Part shown: piece after piece, positions 26,134-39,929 of the stretch | How the letters are laid out: each line of letters begins with the position of its first letter | How positions within the stretch are numbered: the stretch's first letter is position 1 | DNA from: Thunnus maccoyii | Taxonomy: Eukaryota; Chordata; Actinopteri; Scombriformes; Scombridae | Assembly: GCF_910596095.1 (NCBI RefSeq) | Contig: NC_056552.1 | Location: forward strand, 18,672,611-18,736,610 | Direction: 5' to 3' | DNA length: 64,000 nt | Position numbers and translations under genes: made by a program | The notes under the pieces: model-generated | The model's database searches: none | Told to the model about the DNA's origin: nothing | What the model saw: only the letters and a program-made list of their open reading frames with translations

Positions 26134-28115
26134 CGCCTGCGTGGATGCGCTGACGGATGCTTGAGTTGCCAACCTGCCCAAGGATTAAATTTTCCCGCAG
26201 CCAGCCGCCTCCTTCTCGTGTTCCTCACCTGCACACCTGCCCAATTAACCTTTACTGTTTATATCCACCACAGACTGCTCTTTTTTTCTTTAATCCCTCT
26301 CACCCTTACTGTCATAACACTGTGGTTTTTGTCCAATCAACTTTTTCCTTGTGTTACAATGCTCTCTCAGCCCTCCCTTTCTCTCTCTCTCTCTCTCTCT
26401 CCCTCTCTGTGCAGGTGCGTGTGAAAGCTTACAGATATCTCAAATTTAATCAGGACCTTTTTCTCTTTTTGGTTTTAGTGAATAATCTCCTAAATTCAGA
26501 TGACAATAGGGAGCAGCAGGTCATAAATCATCTTTGACTCAACAGGGGATTGTTATCCTCATCAGTAAGCTTACATTATGTATCATACAGATATTACAAA
26601 CTCTGTCTGTAAAAAATAAGGACTCAAAGCCTCACTGTTTGACTGTTTTTGAGTGTATTCTACTGACCAATAAGCCTGCTTTACAGGTACTTTCACTGTG
26701 GTGAGACTACTTATCTAGAGAAAAGTTGGAGTGTAAAAGTAACACTTTTTGCTGTGAAGGGCTCATGATGTATTTCACAGAATGCCCAGAGGGAAATAAA
26801 GTAAAGTGAAAAAAGGAAATGCTTGATGGAACATAATCCTGATTATGCACTAAAAGCAGAACTGGCTTCCCAGTAGTGCACAACTTCATCTAGAAATCTA
26901 CTTCAGTGACAGAAGAGGATGATCACAAAAATGCTTCAAGAGATGTACAAAACATTTAATCATTTTCTGTTCACTTGTGAGCAACAAGGGTCCGATACTG
27001 GGTCACTCTTCTGTATTATGACAGTTTGTACCTGGGGGGTTGTGTGAGGGTGTTGCACCTGGTAACCGTGACAACTGGCCACTCTAAACTCTTGAGTTTC
27101 TTGTCTTGCAAAGGGATGGCTTTCAAACCATCTGACACAGCAGCGTCTCTGGTGAATCCAGTCAGCGCTAATGACATTAGCAGAGCAGGTAGGGTGCTTT
27201 TTGTAACGAGAACCAAGGGAATAAAGCTCATTATTCTTCAAAAGTTTCACAAGCTGTGACCCTCTGACTTCACACTTTGTGAGTGACAGTGTTTTCAGTG
27301 GTCTCACAGCTGCTTCTTATATTAAAAAGTGAATTACTTAACTCATCTGAAGCTCAGAAAACTATTGTATTGTTGAAGCGTCTAAGTTTGCAATCTAAAA
27401 CAACCAAGCATCTGAGAGCCTTGTGACTTATTGACTGATTAGAGCTGCCACCTTGTGGTTGCTTCACATCAGTGCAGAGCCATCTTTACTGTGGGCATGA
27501 CACAAGAGAGAATTAAAGATGCACCATGCACTGTATGAGATAAGAGCTGGATTAAATAGGGCAGGAGTTTAGAATCTAGATTAAGAGGGTAAATCTTATG
27601 TTTTTTATTCAGCATCACATCACCACAGCTGGGTGACTCTCCCCATTACACTTGTAAAAGACTATTTCTAAGTGAAAGAAACTAAAAATGTATCAAAATT
27701 TATAATCAGTGGCCTTTTGCATGAATAATCAGTCAAGATTTCTCTGAAAAATACACTTAAGATTTGCTTAAAAGGAACAGTCTTGCATAAAAACTTCATT
27801 TGCTCTAATATGGTCAATTAGTGGATTTATACTCAATTAAATAGTTATCTTTAGGTCAGAGTTACTTTGTAAAATGTGTTTCCTCATGTAAATCATCTTC
27901 TTTAATGTAAAAACTGAGGAGGCCACAGAAAGTGTTAAGTATTGAGACCAATTCCTGGACCTTTCCTGTCATCTGTACCAACAGGTAAAGAAGAATTCTC
28001 ATGTATTTACAATGAAGTATTGTATAAAAACTATTCTTTGTGATTTTCTTTGTTTAGTCGCTTCACCACCGAGTATAAAAGACCAGGGTCAGACTTGTGT
28101 TATTGAAAAAGAACC
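26134..28115. other. Intergenic region between oncomodulin promoter and beta-parvalbumin 3' end
   Basis: Contains a (CT)n run at about 26380-26408 and an excellent CTCF-type motif at 27445-27458. Overlapping minus-strand frames of 115 and 71 codons at 26960-27307 have no family resemblance and no exon borders. Nothing else is supported. Confidence 0.5.
27445..27458 (-). promoter_or_regulatory. CTCF-type motif CCACAAGGTGGCAG
   Basis: An exact match, on the minus strand, to the canonical vertebrate CTCF core CCAC-N-AGGTGGCAG. It lies between two parvalbumin genes. Occupancy is an inference. Confidence 0.5.
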
Positions 28116-28121
28116 TTTATT
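28116..28121 (-). terminator. pvalb: Poly(A) signal AATAAA of the beta-parvalbumin gene
   Basis: AATAAA on the minus strand, 363 bases past the stop. The intervening 3'UTR is TC-rich on the gene strand (GA-rich on plus at 28204-28222 and 28298-28420). Confidence 0.6.
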
Positions 28122-28483
28122 GTTCTCATCGTCCGTCCGTTTCCCAGTACAGTCACTTGATCTCACACTAAGCAAAACTCACATAATAAAACGACGACAG
28201 AATTGAGAGAGAGAGAGAAAGACAAAAGTCAACCATGCTATACATTTAGTCAGGTACATTCATTGTGAACAGCCAAAGGGGGTGAGTGCGACCAGAGAGA
28301 GAGCGAGAGGGTGAGGTGGGGGCATCAGTTTGTTGTATGGTCGGGGGGTTGAAAGGTCAATTGTACAAAAGTGGAGAGCTGAGAGAGAGAGAGAGTGAGA
28401 GGGAGAAGAGGAGAGGAAGAGTATGTCTTGGCTCAAGTTGTTCCTTTAGAGTTGTAAAGTATGATGTTGGTCATTTCTTCTAT

Positions 28484-29811
28484 TTATGCCTTGACCAAGG
28501 CAGCAAACTCTGCAGATAAAGAGAGAAAGACCATTGTTAAGAGGGTGTTGCATCAATAAATACATGAATCAGGGCTAGACTCCAACAAAAAAAAATTCTG
28601 ATTCCGAGATAAAGTTCCTCTAGACATTTTCTCACCATCAATTCCGATCTTGCCGTCGCCATCAGAGTCACCGGCCATGAGAAATGCCTTGGTCTCAGCA
28701 TCGGTCAGAGCTCTGGCACCGGCGGAGAAGTTCTGCAGGAACAGCCTAAAGAGGAGCATCAGAGAGAAACACTGAGTGTTATGATGAATATGCCTTTTAA
28801 GAACAGAGACATGCCTATAAATATTGCATCAGCTGTATCACTGGATGCATTTTTTGTAAAGGTATGTTCAAAGCCTTCCCATTGCATTGAGTGGATCATT
28901 TGGGATTCCTCACAATTAAATTGATTAAAATGATTAAAAAAAAAAAGCACTTGATTTGGCCCAACAATTCAAGCTGGCTTTGTTCATTCTGTTTTCTCCT
29001 CTGCTTTTTGTCACCCTGCAACATGAGAAGCCAGAGGAGAGAGCTTAGAGTTACTCCTGAGGAAAACACCCAGTAGCCTGAACTCCTCTGATGCTTTGAG
29101 ACGCTGACATCATTCTGATTTCGCTGCGGCCCAAAGAAAGATGATCCCTGCTCTACAAGGGCTCCCAAGGAGCTCCAGATGAAATCTAGCAAAGGGTGCC
29201 TACTTCAGCTCATCCTCCTCAATGAAGCCACTCTTGTCCTGGTCAATGACGGCAAAGGCCTTCTTGATGTCGTCAGGGGTCTTGGCAGCCAGGCCGACCT
29301 TAGCGAAGAAGTCTTTGTACTTGAAAGAGTCGGCAGCTGTGAGAAGATAGAGAGGGATCATATCAGACATTGAAGATATATCACATACAAACTGAAGCTT
29401 TGCAGCTGCACTGGCTCTGTCTTGGTTGGTTGCCATTCATCTCCAACCCCTGCTCTGACTGTCATTCATTTATTTTAGCTTAACCTGAAGAGGCTATTTT
29501 CTTACAGTGGCTACACTGATACATATAAGGATAAGTCCATCCTGCCAAGACATACAGACATAACATTAAATTCACATTCTGTATGCGTTTTACTATAATC
29601 TGGTAATGTGATTCTGCAGCAAGACATTCAAGCTGTAAATATGTGAAGCAAGAGAGGCTTTGCTGCATGGTTTTATCCAAATGTTTCTACAGTCCAGGCT
29701 TTCTTAAGTTATAATGCTGCATGCTGTGTGATTTGCATCATGGGTTTTACCTTGGCATGCAGCAAGGGCTGCAGTGATGTCAGCCTCGGTCAGAATTCCT
29801 GCGAATGCCAT
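28484..29811 (-). CDS. pvalb: Beta-parvalbumin, 109 aa (4 coding exons)
   Basis: Exons 29811-29751 (61 nt), 29336-29204 (133), 28745-28636 (110) and 28509-28484 (26) join in phase. The protein starts [20 protein letters not shown] and ends [10 protein letters not shown], a textbook fish muscle beta-parvalbumin of the usual length. EF-hand loops: CD site residues 52-63 ([12 protein letters not shown]) and EF site 91-102 ([12 protein letters not shown]), both complete; the conserved R76/E82 pair is present; the AB domain keeps the Cys19 typical of beta lineages. Parvalbumin speeds relaxation of fast muscle by buffering Ca2+ and is the main fish allergen. The compact gene and its TATA promoter (see 30301-30390) fit strong tissue-specific expression. 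The exact paralogue number cannot be set from here. Confidence 0.96.
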
Positions 29812-30300
29812 TTTTAACTGAGGGAAGAGAGAAGAGGATAAGACATCAGTTCATCAGTTCAGCTGTGGCAAATAAGACAGGATGAAACACTTTCATTTTG
29901 CATCTTAGCACGATATCTGTTAAATTCCCTCACTGCACACCAGAATACATCATTCAGAGTTACAGAGCTACATGTAATCTTAGATATTTCACAGTCGCTC
30001 TCTGGCACAGTCCCTCTCTGGCAGCCTCAAAAGACAAGTTACAGATGATCAGAAGAAGTAGTCCAAGCCCTCCTAGCCAAGAGATCCTTTGCAGCTGTGG
30101 TTGGTTGGCAAATCGATTTTTTTCCATTTGGTTCCTTAGTTAATCCAAAGCCAAACTCTGAGCTTCTCATGTTCAGAATCTGGCCCTGTGGAGCCCTTTC
30201 CTCGATATATATCCCATTGCAAGAAGTTGAAGCCCTGAAACTTTCTTTGGCTCGGACAGCAGAATTGCCTAAAGGTCTGCAGCTCCTCACTGAAACTCAC

Positions 30301-30390
30301 CTTAGGGTTATCTCTAAGACTAGAGAGGATTCGCTCAGATGTATCTGCTCACTGCAGTGAACTCCTCAGCGACTCTCACAAGCTTATATA
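30301..30390 (-). promoter_or_regulatory. pvalb: TATA promoter and 5' noncoding exon of beta-parvalbumin
   Basis: TATATAAG on the gene strand at 30390-30383, about 25-30 bases upstream of an inferred start near 30357. A donor (CTAAG then GTGAGT) ends the noncoding exon at 30301. The coding exon has its own acceptor (CCCTCAG) at 29818-29819. The box has the same sequence and arrangement as in the neighbouring oncomodulin-like gene. Confidence 0.7.
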
Positions 30391-33300
30391 CCTTCACTCA
30401 CCCGAAATATGAGGCATAGGCTATGTAATAGACACTGTGTGCAAAGCAGTCAAAGCAGTCGGTCGAAAAATGTGTCCAGTAGACAGAGCTGTTCTATTTA
30501 TATGTACATAAATGAAGATGCTGAAATGGTAGGCTAAGTGTGGTCTTATGCAAAAGTGCTTGATATTGCATAGGGCTAATAATATACGCTGCTGATTTGG
30601 GTGAAATGTACTCTGTGGCCATGTACTTGTGCATTGTGTTAAACTGTGCTGTGCAATACGGATAAAAGCATGAGGTAAACCTTTATATTGTATACGGCTG
30701 TTATAGGTTTGTAGTCAGGTTTGTATGATAATGACACTGTTTTTGCTTAATTTAATGTAGACTGTGCCATAATAGCAACAGTTTAAACATTGTATAAAAT
30801 ACTTTTCACATGGGGCAATGTAAAGGTTTTTAATAGCCAAGGGCCTAAATTGAATCTTTATTGGGATTTAATGTGAATGTCTGTAAAATATATATATGTA
30901 AAATGTATTATGTGCTCACTTTTTATGTAAGTTTACATGTCTGTCTTTTCAGATGGTCGACCTAATTAAAGAAACGATAAATTAAATGTAGTGTAATTGT
31001 TGCTAATTGTGTAACCTATAGTAAAGTATAAGTTACCGTCTGTGCACATTAACACCATCACTTATGGTGATTGATGACCCTCGCGTGCCCTCTGAACGGT
31101 GCAGATACAGTGAAAACGAGCCTGTGCGTAAATGGCATGCGTAAAATGTCTGCAATGCCTTTGCTGGCATTCAGGTGTCAGTAAAGTCTTGTTGAAGTGA
31201 TTGATTATGGAAGGCAATAGTATGTTGGTAAACGTGTTAAAATATTATTACATTTAAATATGTCTTCATGTGTGTCAACATTTTTTTTGTGTTTACGCAG
31301 GTGGTAACATGAATTTATTCAACATTTCTCTGTTCTAGCGTTTGGCTTAATGGCAGCATTTGTAACAGATTTGACCAACAGAGATATTACGAAGAGAAAA
31401 TAAATTATAGCTGCAGAAGGTGGCGAACGAGTTTAAAAAACCCATCTACGTTCTAGCAGAGAATATGTGATTCCTATGTAGCTCATAAACTAAGTAAAAC
31501 ATGTAATATTTCCATGGTCAGTTCTTATTATTTTAACGGATAAATGGATTCACGACTCCTTGTATTACTTAAATACTATTTTTTCTCTCTCCGGTGGCTT
31601 ATTCTGCACAGTTTATTGCATTTTTATTCATTTAAGTTGGGTCTTTTGTCTGAAGATGTACAAAGGAATACGATTAGGAAATATAAAAACTCGGAAACAA
31701 GGCGTTTGAGATTTAAACAGATCTCACTATGTGCTTCAGTGGCAGGGAGGGGAGGGGTTTGATTCGAGAGCAGAGGGATTAATTGACATTAATAGCACAT
31801 CATCATCGTCCGATTACACGCAGCTGAGGAGCGACAGTTTTCATTTTTTATTTTTCATCTCTTACATCCATTCAGACAGTTTCTCCTTATGGCGATGAAA
31901 CCATTTGTGATGCTATTTTTAGGAAACGCCGAAAGCTGATATCATCGGCATCACCATCATCATCATTATCGCCATTACCATCATCATCTTGACACTTTCA
32001 GGGAGGCACCGTGTGGTAATGAGTTATCACACTGCACAGAACAGTGATATTAAATGAGGAGATGGTGCAGGGGTCCCTCCATGCCCATATTTGCTCTGAG
32101 GACAGGCTTGTTGCTGCAGCCTGTTATGCGCCTGACACACATCAGGTGGCAGTGTTGAGATGTTCCTTTGACTCCTTTGATATATGAATTGTTAATAATG
32201 AAATATCAGCAAATTTTAATTGCCTGTACACATATTTCATGAAACTTATATAGGAAACCCTCCGTTTTTATCCTTCAGGTAATTTAACTGCAGCTTCAGT
32301 TCCACCTAGACTCCTTTAAATTTGAATATCTTTTTCTTTAAATTTCACTCTTTCATTCTTCTTTGCTTCAAATCTTCTTAAAAGCTTTGTAAAACTATAA
32401 TCCTTAGCCTTTAACATTTGCTATGGTCAAATGAGGTCTCTCACCTCAAACGACACAGATACTGTAACTATTCCTGCCCTACTTCAATATCAGCTTAAAT
32501 TACATATATTTCACAGCAGGGAGGAAACCCATTAGGATATGAACTTCTGTAATTCAAGACAGTGGAGAGTGTTCCCCATCATACTCTCGAACTCTGATTT
32601 AAAATATACATTTGAGACAAATACTTAGAAAGCTGAACCTTAATTTTATTAACACATTATAAATATCTAGGGCTGGTAAACACACTGAAATTACTTTAAG
32701 ATTACATTTTAGGAGATCAAAAACCACATGTGATTGATGATTTTACCATAAAGGCTGTAGCAGATTTGTATTTTTCCCCGTGTGAACTACAAATTAACTT
32801 AATTTCCTTAATGCTCCACCTGAGAGTTTGTCCCCATGCTGCAGCTGAAACAGAAATGACCCATATTCCCTGTCACCTTGCCAGCAGCGGCTTGCCATCT
32901 GAGAGAAAGTTGCAAAATAAATGTGCCTCATTGACAGAAGTCCTGTAAATGTGCTGGCACAGAAACTCTATCCTGTCCCACAGCTAATCTGCTGGGTCAC
33001 TGCAAGCAGTCCTCGGGGCAGCGCCGCTGAACCTCTGCCAGACACACTCAGTCCTCCCATAACTGTTTTCACAGAACCAGAGTCCTGCCTCTGATCCTGC
33101 AGTCTGTACCAGGCTGGGCTAAAACCTGCCTGTGCCACCCCCACCCCCCCAACATCATCTGCAATTCACACCAATAAACAACTCCAGGCTTGGGACTAGG
33201 GTGCCATAAATTTGGACCACTGATCCGATGAATCCTGTCCTGACAGGAGAAAATGCAAATGCAAAATGTAAAAACATTTTCTGTCTAATCCAAAAAAAAA

Positions 33301-34236
33301 AAATGAATTTATTGTGTCTTTATGGTGGCATTTTTACCTTTTGTGTACACTGTCAATATACAGACATGTTCTTATTTACAATTAAAGTTAAAGTCCTGTG
33401 TGATATTCAAAATGGATGTAAAAAACATTTGTGGTCGATGATGTTTGGGGTTGTGCTATTCTTTTGAGACAAGGAAGTCACAAAATAATTTAAATTTTAA
33501 TTTAAGAAAAGTTCAGATTCATAGAAACTTATTGTTGATGATGTTGGTGACATGTGTAACTTCTTTTTAACAGTTTTCATCCATGAGTTTAATATTCTGT
33601 AGGCAATATTCTTTAAAAAATGGAGAACACTTTGTCTGGACAAAAAAGTTAAACCATACTTCCCTTAACAATAAAATACAATATGTTCTTAATGTAATGC
33701 ACAGATCGAAGGCCCAGCCAGGCAAAGAAATCTGATCTTTACGGCACCCAAATCATCTTAAATATGGCTTTAATGGCTATGATGATGCCCCAAGTCTGAA
33801 TCTATGTGTTTTTATGGTAGTAAATATAAAAACAATCTACCAACTAACATATTTGCATCTATTAAAGCATTAAAAAGAAAATGTGTTAAATGTTGTGTAC
33901 ATGTTGTCTGAGCGTAAACATAGAATTCGTGCCAAATTACTCTTGTCTAAGGTATCAAATTGAGGAGGTTGCCAGAATGCCAAACACTTCATTTGCACAG
34001 CGGAAAGTTACTCATGTCGTTTAGCGGAGAAACCAAAGCCTCCCAGCTGCTGGATAGGCTGGACCTCTCCCAGTGCTCGATATAACATCATAACATGACG
34101 CACATGAGAGAGTTCATGTTAACACGGCTCGCGCTGGATGTAAACAGGACAAATCACACCTTCATATTTCATGGTGAAAAGTATATTTATTTATAGACTT
34201 GTCTGGCGGAGAAAGACACACAACAGACAGGAAATG
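30391..34236. other. Intergenic region between two parvalbumin genes
   Basis: About 3.8 kb with no supported exon. The first 150 bases upstream of the TATA box contain an A/T-rich MEF2-like stretch (CTATTTATAT near 30494). A CATCAT-rich run lies at about 31940-31990. No RNA gene was recognised. Confidence 0.45.
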
Positions 34237-34242
34237 TTTATT
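34237..34242 (-). terminator. pvalb: Candidate poly(A) signal of the third parvalbumin gene
   Basis: AATAAA on the minus strand, 153 bases past the stop; another copy lies at 34186-34191. Either could be used. Confidence 0.45.
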
Positions 34243-34394
34243 TTAATTAAATATAACATTTTATTTTTCATTGAACTACAACATAATTTACTACTCTAAA
34301 CACATAAGATCTTAAGTTAAATTATTTACTGTAGCTAATCAACATTATAAAACGAGGTCATCATACAACAAATCATCTGGGGGTCATGCCGGCC

Positions 34395-36473
34395 TTATGA
34401 AGACTTGACCATCGCAGAAAACTCTGAAAAAAAGAAAAAAACAATATAATTTGAGATATTTTTAGATTCTAGTCCTCCTAATTCTTTCTTTTGGTACATT
34501 AATCTTGTTATGTCATCCAACTACAACAACTACAAACATGACCTATAATTCTGAAGTGTGTAACTCTGGCAGTGACATTTTGATCGAGGCGATTGTTGTA
34601 GCTGCACTTTAGTTGCCTGGCAACAAAGTGAAGGACACAACATGGCCAACGATTCACATTTAAGGGATAAATCTATCTCAAGGATTTATCCCAATTCTTA
34701 CTATTTTACTGGATTCTGATCAAAAGAACTAAGAACTATCTTACAACTTAACAACTCAAACAACGTTCTTAAATTTAAGAGAGCTCACACCTACTGAGAC
34801 ATGTTGTGGAGTGATTATAATGATTGATGTTACACCACTCACTTTTCTTCTTTTATTGCACTCATAAGGGGTGCAAACTAGGACTGCAGCTAAGAATTAT
34901 TTTCTTTATTGATTCTACTGATCATTTTTAATCAATTAATTGTTTAAAGATTCACAATTTCTCAGAGGCCACAGTAATGTCTTCAATTTGCTTGTTTTGT
35001 CCAAGAGCCTAAATTGTTAAGATATTATTTACTGTCATATATGACAATGAAACACAACAAATAATCACATCTGAGAAGCTGGAACCGTCTAACTTTTTTT
35101 TTTTCTATAAAAATAACTGAAACAATTAATCGATTATCAAAATAGTTGCTGATTAATTAATTTCTGTTGATCGACTTATTGATTAATCAACTAATTGTTG
35201 CAGCTCTAGTGTGTGTCTAGTGTATTAGTAGTCTAGTGTGTCAATGTTGTTTGCAATAACACTCCATACAGTCATTGTGTGCACTTCATTGACAATGTTT
35301 CAGCATATTTCCAATTATTTCATCCATATTTGTATTTTCATATATCTTAATAATAATATTAATTTCACATTTTAATTTCTACTGGAGATATAAAAGATTT
35401 CACACAAACAAAATTAACTTTTTTCAAAACATGTTTATGCAGAACAACATATCACTGTGTAATATTTAAGGATTTGTAAATAATAAAAAAAGAACAGTAT
35501 GGCACATATCTGATTGACTGTAAAGGTTACTTCCACACTACACTGTAAGTAAGCAGCTTGATAAATGTGTATTATCCTTCACATCCAGCAAAGAACATTT
35601 TTACTCGTATATGTGCATTTTAGAATATTCTTAAGTGTAGTTAAAGTTGAATAAACACAGGCCCTTGTCTCAATCACCTCTCAGTTTGTAGGAAATGTCC
35701 TCATGACAGTACAAGAGGGCAAACAGACCTGCCTACCTTCCCAACCGATCTTCCCATCACCATCTGAGTCTCCCTCCAGCAGGAAAGCTCTGGTCTCAGC
35801 TGCAGTCAGAGGCCTCGCTCCTTTGGAGAAGTTCTGCAGGAACAGCCTGATGGAGAGCAGGGAGGAAGTTAGAGAACAACATCAAACACACAAATGACAA
35901 CAACAACGACAAAAAAAGGGAACAATTAAACACATTAATCGTGCTGCATTTCATACTGAAACACAATACTGCAGCTCAAGTAGTGCAGACAGTATCATGC
36001 TGTTCTGTTCTCTGAAGAAAACTATTGACAGGTTGGTGAAATACAGCTTGATGGATTAACTGGAACAGACAGACATTCATATCAGGCTGTGTATAAAACT
36101 CAACTGTAACTCATCCTGTTCTATGTAGCCGCTTTTGTCCTGATCCAAAATTTTGAAGACCCTCTCGATCTCTGTTGGAGTTTTCTTGGATAAACCCACT
36201 GTTTTGAAAAACATCTTTGGGCTAAATGAATCCTTTGCTGAAAATAAAATGACAGAAAAAGCTTGATTAGATTATCAGCAGTGGACAACAACATTGAAAA
36301 TATTAGACAACCTGTGCTTTAAAATATCATGCAGCTACGGTAAAATGCAGAAACAAAGGCCTCACATCTGGGATAAGGGCAACACACAGCCCAAAGACAT
36401 TCATTTCCTCACCTTTACAAGCATTAATAGCTGAGGTAATGTCCGACGCTGCTAGAAAGTCAGTGATAGCCAT
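34395..36473 (-). CDS. pvalb: Divergent parvalbumin, 110 aa (4 coding exons)
   Basis: Exons 36473-36413 (61 nt), 36237-36105 (133), 35846-35737 (110) and 34423-34395 (29) join in phase. The protein starts [20 protein letters not shown] and ends [10 protein letters not shown], one residue longer than its neighbours. EF-hand loops: CD site 52-63 ([12 protein letters not shown]) and EF site 91-102 ([12 protein letters not shown]) are complete, and R76/E82 is kept. A tryptophan sits at loop position 10 (W100), unusual since most parvalbumins lack Trp. The codon at the second splice junction is Gln, where the two neighbours have Lys. N-terminal features (SFSPKMFF) recall the thymic CPV3/oncomodulin side of the family. 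Ca2+ buffering is inferred from the intact ligands; tissue is unknown. The last intron holds a MITE. Confidence 0.93.
34880..35208. mobile_element. hAT-type MITE copy, near full length
   Basis: Begins AGGACTGCAGCTAAGAATTA and ends with ATTAATCAACTAATTGTTGC AGCTCT-like sequence, i.e. imperfect inverted ends. The interior carries AACAATTAATCGATTATCAA and a T-run, typical of this common percomorph element. It is noncoding and sits in the last intron of the third parvalbumin gene. Confidence 0.75.
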
Positions 36474-39400
36474 GATGATGGAGACTCTGTTGTGGTCGAT
36501 GTTGCAGCCTGGTACAATATGTGACCGCTGATGAGCAGAAAAAGACAACTGGTCAAAGTGAAAAGGCTTCACCCTCCAGTGTCAGAAACCACCAGTGTCC
36601 TTCTGTCCGCTGTCACCTGCAGCTGACCACTTCAGCCATCAGTGTGTGTTTGTCTGTGTGTGAAAGGGAGGCTGAAAGAAAGAAAATCTTGCCATCACAC
36701 AGCTTTTCTAGAGTGGTTTCTCCAGGAGTCAGAGGTCATAGCGGATTTAAATCTACCAAAACAAATCCCAGTTAGATAGCGCCTGTCTGTAAACAAAACA
36801 GCAGTCAGTGAGGTTATATTTGGTGCATCTGGAGGGAACCTGACTGGCCTGTGTTTCCTCTTCGCTTGTGTTTCCAGCCACATGCTGCATGTTGCTGCCT
36901 GCTCGTGGTCGTCCCTGGCATTGTTTCCGCAGGCTGTAAACATCCTGTTATTTTGGCCTCTGTCACTTTCAGGCTGTGCTCCATGGAGCTGTCCCTACTC
37001 ACAGTCGCCTTGTTCCTAAATGCTACATTTAGCATATCAAGAACTCTGTTCTCAAACAAGTGAGTGTTCATTTAAAGGATGCTAAACACACTGTGGGAAC
37101 AGTTAATCTTAATCTATAAATACATCACTAAGTTTGAGTTTAAAGTCCCTCCTAATTTCTTAATAACGACTAGCTAGTTTCAACTAGCTAGCTGACTTAC
37201 TAAATCTGATTGCACCATTAAAACTTCTAAGCTAGTATAAACGGTTTAGTAACATGTAATTCTGTTGTTAGGAAACATCGTGCTGTCCAGTCAAAAGCTA
37301 ATTTAGCTAATGTAGGTGATATTATTACATCATCTAGTGTAACGCTTCTGGTTTTCTAATTTGACATATGTTGTTATTTTGTGAAATACAATTAAAAATC
37401 TTCCCAGTTTACATCATTATAAATAGTATTTTAGCAAGTGACCATATTACAGATTAGCTACCTCTTTTACACTTCACTCTAAATGGGTCATGCAGTACAT
37501 TAGCAAGCTAACGTAAATATTGTCAGTTGACTCCGTTAACTACGAAACATTTGGCAACAACTAGGTAAACATATTAAATAATAACTACTATCTACATAAG
37601 AACTAGTTTTAACCCTTTTTAATTTAGTAAACATTTATGTTGCAACTAGACTAGGTTTGAATTTACTGTTAGCTGGTGCAAAAACCGGCTCTAATTTTCT
37701 AGCATGTTAATCAGCGAATAATGTTTAAACAAACACAAAACTTTTGTATTATTGTTATGTGATACCCACATCCTGCTAAGCTGAGACATTTTTAATGAAT
37801 TAAATTCATCACTACTTTGCACCACATTTGCACATTTTCAAATTCTACACAGGGGCTAAATTTATTAATTAATTATTAATTTAATTTATGTGTTTCAACA
37901 TTGGCTGAAATTAAACACCTAAAACCACCAAAATTGGACATCTTGATTTTTTTTTTACAATTGAGAGTCCATGTTGCCATGCAAGGCTGAGCCGTGTCTT
38001 TGTAATATTTGAAGCTTTTTTCATACTGTGTATTTTTGATGATCTCAGTGTTTCACATTAAAACTGCCAGCACCTACTGGTGTCATACATTATTTTTTTT
38101 ATACCATAAATCAGTCAATGGGAGTCTGTGGAAACCACCTGCTGAGGAATTCTCACACTTGCAGGGGGCTTGGCAGTCTGTGACCATTATGAACAGGAAA
38201 CAGAGTGAGGTTAGTTGGCAAAGTTATAGACTTTTGTTCTGGCAGAACACAGATTTCTCACAATATCTCCCCAAATGACATATGACCGCTTTTGTGTGAC
38301 TGAAATGCACCCTATGTAAAGTCAACTTTTCCTGCTTGTTAATACTATTATAATTCGCAAAGCTGTGTTTTCCGCTGTTTTGGTCCACATATGTCTTTAT
38401 GGCTCCCATGTGTGAGGGAGTGCTGGAGCGCAGCAGTTACTGCGTCACACCGGCCCTACCATGCAGCACGTGTGGGCCCAAGGCCTGGCCAGAGTGACGT
38501 GAGCCTGGTTTCCTCAGGATGGACCACAGCGAGGCCTGCATCAGCCAGAGGGGCCAGAGGGGTAGAGAAACGACAAAAACATCCTCTGCTCCCCCTCACG
38601 TACCTGCCCCCCTCGGCCTTGTCCCTTTCCATGCTCCGATGCTTGTTTTCAGGAAGACCAGGCTTCCTGTGTGATGGAGCGCTGGATGAGAGGAGGAAGA
38701 GGGGGATGGGACAGAGAGGAAAAGACAGACACAGAAAGAGATGGATGGTGATGGGGTGACGGTCTTGTGCACGTAGTGATTTGGGGAAGTATTGTTGCGA
38801 TAGACGGTGATAGGTATAAGCAGCTATAAGGGAGTCTGAGCAGCATTAATGGGGAAGATTATAGTACAAATCTTTTTGGTAAGTAGAAAAACTCTGATCT
38901 TTTTCTCTCTTGCACCTTAGAAAAGTCTTCTCCCATGTTTGCAAACCAGGCAGGGAGTGGCTTAATCCGCCTGTTAGTTAAGGTTGAGAGAAATAAATGC
39001 ATTTTGTGTGTATATAGAAGTCATGTTGAGACTTGAACCTGGAGTTTTATACTTTAGCCTGAAATACAATCTTTCCTATTTTGTTCTCCAATTTGTTTTG
39101 GGAAATACTGAGCAACAAAACAATCAGCACAGGACATGGAGGTAAGTACTTCATGAGCAGATGGTAGGTTGCATTTTATACAAATTAAAGAACCAACATT
39201 TTTGTTTTGTGCTGAATTGGTTTGCACAAGTCTGTGTATCCATGTTATATAGATATGAAGTTTATTTAGATTGTGTGAGGAAATACAGGTTCAGTGCGCT
39301 GTTCAAGGACTCTTTGACGAGACATTATAAATGCATTCAGGCTTGCAGGGTAATATGCCTCAATTAATATTAATTATTATTGGTCATAAACATCCATCAA

Positions 39401-39929
39401 AAGTTGCTGAGCTTTATAATTTAGACAGATCAAAGACTACAGCAGCATGACAGCTTCACTTTCTGTAGGCTGCTTGTGTCCTGCAGACAAAGTTAAACTT
39501 TCCTTACAGAAAAGCAAGTTCACTGTAGGATGGTAATAATTCGTCCATGGCTGTAGCTTCTAATAAGCACAATAAACTTTCTTTCTGACCTTTTTCTTAC
39601 ATCTCTCCTTATTTTTGTTATTTTCCTCTGTTTCTGACTTTTGCATGGAATAAAACATCTTGACAATTGATTTAAAGAGTGTTGTCTCAAGTGGTTGAGT
39701 GGGTCTGATCCCCGGCTCCTTCTGTCCCTATGTCGATGTGTCCTTGAATGGCTTCTCTGCAATCCAGCTCTGTAAATATAATTGTTGCTATTGTGAATAC
39801 GCAGCTTAGAAGAGGAACAGGAGGAACACGAATAAACACAGGATGGGAAATGTTGCTGAGATTGCTTTTTTAATGGGTCATACATGGGAAAACCCTTATC
39901 CTGTCATTCCCAGATGTTCATAATGGCAT

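Noticed and set aside
26960-27307. Overlapping minus-strand frames of 115 and 71 codons
   Set aside because: No family resemblance, no splice context, no promoter; composition like the surrounding intergenic DNA.
38391-38759. 122-codon plus-strand frame in the most GC-rich part of the gene-poor interval
   Set aside because: Low-complexity composition, no recognisable domain and no conserved start or splice context.
39520-39885. 121-codon minus-strand frame rich in Arg and Ser
   Set aside because: Looks like a chance frame; no motif and no exon borders.
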